This document shows positions 12,304 to 15,790 of a stretch of 15,790 nt of DNA, in pieces (position 1 is the first letter of the stretch; the number at the start of each line of letters is the position of its first letter). This stretch comes from JAGVYE01 sp964502785 (GTDB taxonomy: Archaea > Nanobdellota > Nanobdellia > Woesearchaeales > GW2011-AR9). The stretch covers positions 1 to 15,790 of the forward strand of contig CAZCXW010000028.1 in assembly GCA_964502785.1 (NCBI GenBank), written 5' to 3'. Under the pieces are notes generated by a model. It worked only from the letters and a program-made list of their open reading frames with translations. It was not told where the DNA came from and did not search any database. The translations under genes were made by a program, and so were the position numbers.

Positions 12304-12699
12304 TTATTTCCATAGTTCATTCCATTTCTTAGGCCAGCCTCGGATTAACAGCAACGCCAGCGGCACGGCCCAGTTGGCCCATCTTTCAATGAAATCCCAG
12401 ATTGGATCTCCACCTACAGGTCGAGCTAAGGCGGTTAAAAATCCCCAGATTGTCGCCCAAATAAGCATTAGTCTTAAAGGATAAATTAAGGCTAGGATAG
12501 CGATGAGAACGTCTACAGTGCCAATCATGTACATAATCTTTGAGGCTATCGTTCCGCTAAAACCAGTCATTGCTGTTAATAATTCAATAAACCGCGGCTT
12601 TAATTGCAAGGCAAAGATTCCGTGTCCCAAAAATTCGCCGAATAAGCCGATTCTTAACACCCATTCGATTTTTGATGTTTTTTTTAAATTCTCTATCAT
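12304..12699 (-). CDS. DoxX-like small membrane protein
   Basis: 131 residues with about four hydrophobic segments: WVLRIGLFGEFLGHGIFAL (about 13-31), IMYMIGTVDVLIAILALIYP (about 55-74), LMLIWATIWGFLTALARPV (about 77-95) and WANWAVPLALLLIRG (about 110-124). The LRIGLFGEFLGHG start resembles DoxX/TQO-small-subunit-type proteins linked to thiol or quinone redox; this match is moderate. Strong Shine-Dalgarno AGGAGGT is present. It starts 11 nt after the CcdA-like gene stop, so it is the last gene of the redox operon, and a role in the same electron flow is inferred. The short loops lack cysteine, so it is unlikely to exchange disulfides itself. Confidence 0.62.
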   Translation of the reverse strand: MIENLKKTSKIEWVLRIGLFGEFLGHGIFALQLKPRFIELLTAMTGFSGTIASKIMYMIGTVDVLIAILALIYPLRLMLIWATIWGFLTALARPVGGDPIWDFIERWANWAVPLALLLIRGWPKKWNELWK

Positions 12700-12710
12700 A
12701 ATCTAACCTC

Positions 12711-13508
12711 CTAATTAATTCCTAACTTAATGATGTTCATTGCGAATAAAATCAATAATATTCCCAATGCGAGCATAACCAGTCCCGTCATAAGCCGCAT
12801 CCATTTTCTGTTTTTCTTTCTCCAGTGTTCAAGTTTTTTAGTGCTTAATCCTACATATGCCAACAGTAAAATGATAATCAACGGCAAAACAAAGATAAAA
12901 TTATAAAGTATTAAGTACAGTAAAACCTTAGGATTAAATCCTATTTTTGAAAGCAAAGCTGTTATCGCTAAATAAGGTCCGCCTGTGCAAGGAAGCTCGA
13001 CAGCTGCGACAAAAATTCCCAAGCCGATGGCACCAAAAATGCTTACTTTTTTTATTTTTTCTTTTATTTGCAAACTGCGTTTGTAAGGGATAGCCAAGGA
13101 AAATCCTTTTCCGTACCAAAAGAAATCTTTGATTTCTATAATTCCTAAAATCATGACTAATATTCCGACGGTAATCCCGATCGGCTCAGCTAAATTAAAA
13201 CGCTGCAGGAACAGGAGGAGGCCGACACCAGCAAGCAAGTAAGTGATATATACAGCAAGAATGTAAATGATTCCTGTTAAAAGCATCTTATGTTTATTCT
13301 TAGACAAAGCAAGCAAAGTTCCGATAAGTAATACCAATACGCCGATGGCGCAAGGATTTATCGAATCCACTAACGCAGTGGTAATGACAATAGTTAGTGT
13401 TGGTAAGGCGATATTGTTTGAAGGGAGGGCTGATTTTCCAACGTAAATAACGAGAACTATACTTAAAATAGCCGCTACGATGATGGCTAAGAAAATCTTT
13501 TTTTTCAT
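12711..13508 (-). CDS. ccdA: CcdA/DsbD-type membrane thiol transporter
   Basis: 265-residue polytopic membrane protein that passes electrons from cytoplasmic thioredoxin across the membrane to extracytoplasmic thioredoxin-like partners. Two conserved redox Cys are visible in the repeat-related motifs: C53 in VDSINPCAIGVL and C174 in VELPCTGGPYLA. About seven hydrophobic segments lie between residues 5 and 260. The start at 13508 (MKKKIFL) forms ATGA with the preceding gene's TGA, giving translational coupling; an upstream in-frame ATG at 13520 (MHFSMKKK) would overlap by 16 nt instead. The neighbours (VKOR, thioredoxin-fold lipoprotein) fix its role in extracytoplasmic thiol chemistry. There are no cytochrome c genes in the window, so c-type maturation is not implied. 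Confidence 0.9.
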   Translation of the reverse strand: MKKKIFLAIIVAAILSIVLVIYVGKSALPSNNIALPTLTIVITTALVDSINPCAIGVLVLLIGTLLALSKNKHKMLLTGIIYILAVYITYLLAGVGLLLFLQRFNLAEPIGITVGILVMILGIIEIKDFFWYGKGFSLAIPYKRSLQIKEKIKKVSIFGAIGLGIFVAAVELPCTGGPYLAITALLSKIGFNPKVLLYLILYNFIFVLPLIIILLLAYVGLSTKKLEHWRKKNRKWMRLMTGLVMLALGILLILFAMNIIKLGIN

Positions 13509-13927
13509 GGAAAAGTGCATCCTGCTTTCGTTGCTATCGTTGTCAATTCCTGCACACCGACAAGGCGTTCTCCATTTGGAAATTCCCAGTCAGGATATTT
13601 ATTGACATTTTTCTTTAAACATAAGTCTGTTTGTCCAATAATTCCACGGCATGCTTTTGGCAATTCTTCTTTGGGTACATTACAACGCGGGTCGCATTCG
13701 ATGTATACACCCCTTTCTTTTGCGATCTGCATGGCCTGACCAAACATTTTTTCCTGCTTTGCGCAGTTTGGACACCAAAAAGCGCCATATTCTTTAACCC
13801 CTTTTTCTGCCAAACAAGCTGCCAGCGCATTGCGTGATTCTTCGGAGTAAGGAGAACGGCTGCAAGAAACAAGGAGCAACAGAATTGTTAATAGACTTAA
13901 ACTTATTATTTTATTCATTTTTGTCAT
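13505..13927 (-). CDS. Thioredoxin-fold lipoprotein
   Basis: 140 residues with a lipoprotein signal (hydrophobic core from residue 8; lipobox LLLVSC with C22), so the mature protein is membrane-anchored outside the cell. The active site is GAFWCPNCAKQ (C52-x2-C55), the CPxC form seen in thioredoxin domains fused to bacterial VKORs (family knowledge). C78, C82, C93, C103 and C137 may form structural disulfides. A WEFPNGERLVGV segment near residues 114-125 fits the end of the fold with the cis-Pro loop. The start at 13927 overlaps the VKOR gene by 17 nt, with AGAGGT a few bases upstream; ATG 13918 is an alternative. It is the probable shuttle between VKOR and CcdA. Confidence 0.9.
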   Translation of the reverse strand: MTKMNKIISLSLLTILLLLVSCSRSPYSEESRNALAACLAEKGVKEYGAFWCPNCAKQEKMFGQAMQIAKERGVYIECDPRCNVPKEELPKACRGIIGQTDLCLKKNVNKYPDWEFPNGERLVGVQELTTIATKAGCTFP

Positions 13928-14408
13928 AGCATACCTCTTTTAATTTATAGGATAAGATCAACATTATGACAATAATAATGTCAGCAACGACGCAGAGAAT
14001 ACAGATGGAAAGGATTAAAATGAGTTCTGTGTATACTAAGTACAATGCAAATAAGAAGCTTATTGCCATTAAATAGAATAGCAGAGACGAACATTTTTTT
14101 CTATTAAAAATCGTTTTTGAAAGCTTAATCTTTTTATCTTCTTTGATTACATAAAGTAAGAGCAAAACGATAAGAAATGTTATAATCCCCATAGCGGAGA
14201 CAGGCAAACCGCTTCCAGGGGGAAACTCGGAATAAATACTTTTATTCACAATATCGCAACTCAATCCTGGGGCAAAGTCACAGAAACTTTCTGATTCGGA
14301 ATAATGAAGAAATAAAAGATAGGAGAAAATAATAATCGCCAAGAGCGAGAGCCAAAACATCCATCCTATAAGACTCTTTATTTTCTCTTTCCTCTGTTCT
14401 TTCACCAT
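13911..14408 (-). CDS. VKOR-family disulfide-bond-forming membrane protein
   Basis: 165 residues, vitamin K epoxide reductase family. Bacterial and archaeal members oxidise thioredoxin-like partners and pass electrons to quinone. Visible: TM1 (about 15-35); an external loop with the C43...C51 pair (FCDFAPGLSCD) that contacts the partner; PPGSGLPVSAMG, the conserved Ser/Gly entry to TM2; TM3 (about 108-126); and the redox-active C136-x2-C139 (SICILCVV) in TM4. Unlike many bacterial homologues there is no fused thioredoxin domain; the next gene supplies it. ATG 14408 lies just after an expected start site set by the TATA box. First gene of the redox operon. Confidence 0.93.
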   Translation of the reverse strand: MVKEQRKEKIKSLIGWMFWLSLLAIIIFSYLLFLHYSESESFCDFAPGLSCDIVNKSIYSEFPPGSGLPVSAMGIITFLIVLLLLYVIKEDKKIKLSKTIFNRKKCSSLLFYLMAISFLFALYLVYTELILILSICILCVVADIIIVIMLILSYKLKEVCYDKNE

Positions 14409-14435
14409 CTTTTTAGAGAATGTATATCCTATTCA

Positions 14436-14444
14436 ATATATAAA
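14436..14444 (-). promoter_or_regulatory. TATA box of the redox operon
   Basis: TTTATATAT on the minus strand predicts a transcription start near 14414, leaving about six bases before the VKOR ATG, which has no Shine-Dalgarno. It would drive VKOR-lipoprotein-CcdA-DoxX-like as one unit. Confidence 0.55.
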
Positions 14445-14471
14445 TATTCTTATTTCTCAACGAGAAGATTA

Positions 14472-15161
14472 TTAACTCAAATTTCCATTATCCGTCGCTA
14501 ACAAATGAAGCCCTTCCATATTATAAGATATAATTGCTTTAATTGTTGAAGAATTGGCTTCCTGATAACGAAGGCAGCTATAGTGATCTTTTGAAATCAC
14601 ACCAATTTTTCCTTTATTTTTTAGGACCGTAGTACAATGATGTGCATTGCCGCTAATATCTGCGGTTAAATCTAATGTCACTGTAGAAATTAATCCTTTT
14701 TCATAAAAACCGTCATTTACTTTACGCCAGACATCTTCTGCTGAACGGGCATTGAAAATGTCAGTTACAACATCGGCACCATAAATCATCTTAGAATTTA
14801 AATCCCAAGGTTTTTGAATTACTTTATCGCCAAAACTCACTTCAAAATACTGAAATGAAATAGACTTAGAAAAATATCCTCGTTGACCATCTAATTTTGA
14901 TCTATCTGATACAGGTTCACATGCAATATAATCAGTGATATTACCATCTATGAAGAATAAAAGGTCGGAATTATTTTTCGCTAACCCTGTAATTGGCGCG
15001 TAACGTAAGGTACTTTCATACCCTCCCCCAGCTAGACATAGCATTGCAGTAACACAATTTACAGTTCTTGCGGCTAATGGAATACGTTCAACCATTTTTC
15101 TAATTCTATCGTTATCGGGTTCTCCAAGTTCTTTTCTAATTCTCTCTACTAGTGGATCCAT
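14472..15161 (-). CDS. Orphan protein with possible Cys/His catalytic pair
   Basis: 229 residues, no confident family and no signal peptide. The N-terminal helix region (about 5-35) leads into ARTVNCVTAMLCLAGGG with C36 at a likely helix start. Near the C-terminus GNAHHCTTVLKNKGKIGVIS has H174/H175 at the head of a beta hairpin and D192 shortly after. The order Cys at a helix N-terminus, then His opening a strand, then a polar residue is that of papain-like/NlpC-P60/transglutaminase-like folds, but this is pattern-based inference. Between them is a beta-rich acidic section. ATG 15161 is about 26 nt from a TATA box; no Shine-Dalgarno. It lies between rpoK and the redox operon, with its own promoter and an upstream dyad. 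Confidence 0.6.
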   Translation of the reverse strand: MDPLVERIRKELGEPDNDRIRKMVERIPLAARTVNCVTAMLCLAGGGYESTLRYAPITGLAKNNSDLLFFIDGNITDYIACEPVSDRSKLDGQRGYFSKSISFQYFEVSFGDKVIQKPWDLNSKMIYGADVVTDIFNARSAEDVWRKVNDGFYEKGLISTVTLDLTADISGNAHHCTTVLKNKGKIGVISKDHYSCLRYQEANSSTIKAIISYNMEGLHLLATDNGNLS

Positions 15162-15183
15162 CTACGTAAAAATAGGGTTGTTC

Positions 15184-15191
15184 TTTATAAA
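15184..15191 (-). promoter_or_regulatory. TATA box of the orphan Cys/His gene
   Basis: TTTATAAA is centred about 26 nt before the ATG at 15161, predicting a leaderless transcript. Confidence 0.55.
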
Positions 15192-15206
15192 ATTTGTTAA
15201 TTTTTT

Positions 15207-15231
15207 ACCACTTTAGAGTTATTAATGTGGT
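15207..15231. promoter_or_regulatory. Dyad upstream of the orphan gene promoter
   Basis: ACCAC-n-TTA-n7-TAA-n-GTGGT: eight of nine positions per arm are symmetric, located between the rpoK stop and the TATA box. The layout fits a dimeric activator or repressor site. Confidence 0.35.
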
Positions 15232-15260
15232 CGATTTTCTTTTAATATGAAGAATAATCT

Positions 15261-15488
15261 TTACTTCGTCCTTGCTCCAGGCCGTTTTACAGTAATAGGA
15301 AGAATTCCTTCGTTAAATTCCATTAGAGCAATATTAATAGGGTCATATTTAATTTTTTGCAGTTCATCGGTAGTTAATTTTAACAGGAAAGGAGCACCCA
15401 TCGATAATTGCAAGGCACGGGAGCCAATCATTCGCGCTTTTTCATATTTTGTGTATTGTTCTTGGTTTTGCACTTCTTTGTCTTTCAT
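15261..15488 (-). CDS. rpoK: DNA-directed RNA polymerase subunit K (Rpo6/Rpb6)
   Basis: 75-residue small RNA polymerase subunit equivalent to Rpb6/omega, which latches the largest subunit. Family signatures: QYTKYEKARMIGSRALQLSM (residues about 11-30) with GAPFLL directly after, then INIALMEFNEGILPITVKRP near the end. The length is at the long end of the usual 55-90 range. The start ATG 15488 lies 15 nt after the exosome subunit stop, with GAGG a few bases before it, so the two genes are probably co-transcribed. It ends in GARTK, a little longer than the minimal fold. Confidence 0.95.
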   Translation of the reverse strand: MKDKEVQNQEQYTKYEKARMIGSRALQLSMGAPFLLKLTTDELQKIKYDPINIALMEFNEGILPITVKRPGARTK

Positions 15489-15503
15489 GTCATTTCCTCA
15501 TTG

Positions 15504-15790
15504 CTATTTGGAAAATATTTGATCCATTTTTTGGCGTAGGAAAAGCGCTTTTTCGAGAGCTAAATCTACCATTTTATCTATGTCTTCCAGTGATAATGGG
15601 CCTTCCCCACCTTTCTGCAAAGCAGAAATGGTACCGTCTTTATCAGCAGCAACGGTAAGGCGGGCGTCATACGCTTCTTCTTCATCACAGGTTAAATCTA
15701 CAAACAATTCTTTATTGACCTTAAAAATAGTAACCGGCAAAGGCTCTTTAAGCAAAGGAAGGGTTTTTTCTGTTTTTTTTGCGTTTTCTT
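15504..15790 (-). CDS. rrp42: Exosome complex subunit Rrp42, C-terminal part (cut by window edge)
   Basis: C-terminal 95 residues of an RNase PH-fold subunit of the archaeal exosome, which with Rrp41 forms the hexameric RNA-degrading ring. The frame is open to the window edge; the first Leu codon read as TTG at 15755 is internal, not a start. Visible: LKEPLPVTIFKVNKELFVDL, EEEAYDARLTVAADKDGTIS (the DARL segment is typical), ALQKGGEGPLSLEDIDKMVD and a final helix. Rrp42 is preferred over Rrp41, since the pattern E-E-E-x-x-D-A-R-L-T-V followed by Q-K-G-G is Rrp42-like. Upstream part lies outside the window. Likely operon with rpoK. Confidence 0.9.
   Translation of the reverse strand, partial: ENAKKTEKTLPLLKEPLPVTIFKVNKELFVDLTCDEEEAYDARLTVAADKDGTISALQKGGEGPLSLEDIDKMVDLALEKALFLRQKMDQIFSK

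Noticed and set aside
15504..15755. Treating the exosome fragment as a complete 83-residue gene starting at TTG 15755
   Set aside because: The frame stays open upstream to the window edge and the fragment aligns with only the C-terminal part of Rrp42.
1..15790. CRISPR arrays, insertion sequences, integrases, rRNA or tRNA genes
   Set aside because: No regularly spaced repeats, transposase motifs, attachment-site repeats or tRNA T-loop consensus were seen.

Overview
This AT-rich, gene-dense window comes from an archaeon. The diagnostic genes are archaeal/eukaryotic-type ribosomal proteins L44e, S27e and S15, translation factor aIF2-alpha, Nop10, RNA polymerase subunit K, an exosome Rrp42 subunit, Pth2-type peptidyl-tRNA hydrolase, a DUF357 protein and a TrmB-type regulator. 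Very short spacers, many orphan proteins and AT richness suggest a DPANN lineage (Woesearchaeota/Pacearchaeota-like), but that is inference; no rRNA gene is present. Most first-of-operon genes have a TATA box about 25-31 nt before the start codon, implying leaderless or near-leaderless mRNAs, while several internal genes have Shine-Dalgarno sites.

Layout. 1-914 (-): N-terminal part of an XPD/Rad3-like Fe-S helicase running off the left edge. 1020-1893 (+): an orphan protein and a small winged-helix regulator with a possible leader ORF and a hairpin-plus-T-tract terminator. 3510-1911 (-): a degenerate HD-domain protein, S15 with a long structured leader, and a small beta-rich orphan. 3676-5152 (+): a membrane-anchored orphan and a receiver-like protein. 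6866-5144 (-): translation/ribosome-biogenesis cluster L44e - S27e - remnant of a histidine phosphatase - aIF2-alpha - Nop10. Nop10 is 59 aa and easy to miss. 6981-7562 (+): a MarC-family membrane protein whose stop codon overlaps that of Pth2. 10558-7559 (-): TrmB regulator, two orphans, a chymotrypsin-like serine protease and Pth2. 12220-10676 (-): a PEMT/ICMT-like membrane methyltransferase, an M23 peptidase-like protein with a changed metal ligand, and DUF357.

14408-12304 (-) is a compact extracytoplasmic thiol-redox operon: VKOR-like quinone-coupled disulfide oxidase, thioredoxin-fold lipoprotein, CcdA-like thiol transporter and a DoxX-like membrane protein. The first three genes overlap end to start. 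Upstream lies an orphan with a possible Cys/His catalytic pair (14472-15161), then RpoK and the C-terminal part of Rrp42 running off the right edge.

The most notable items are the VKOR/Trx/CcdA/DoxX operon, which combines an oxidising and a reducing route around one lipoprotein; the histidine-phosphatase remnant in frame directly after the S27e stop codon; the HD-fold protein that has lost its HD dyad; the orphan Cys/His protein with an upstream dyad; and the TrmB-linked intracellular-looking protease cluster. No CRISPR array, tRNA, rRNA or insertion sequence was seen.
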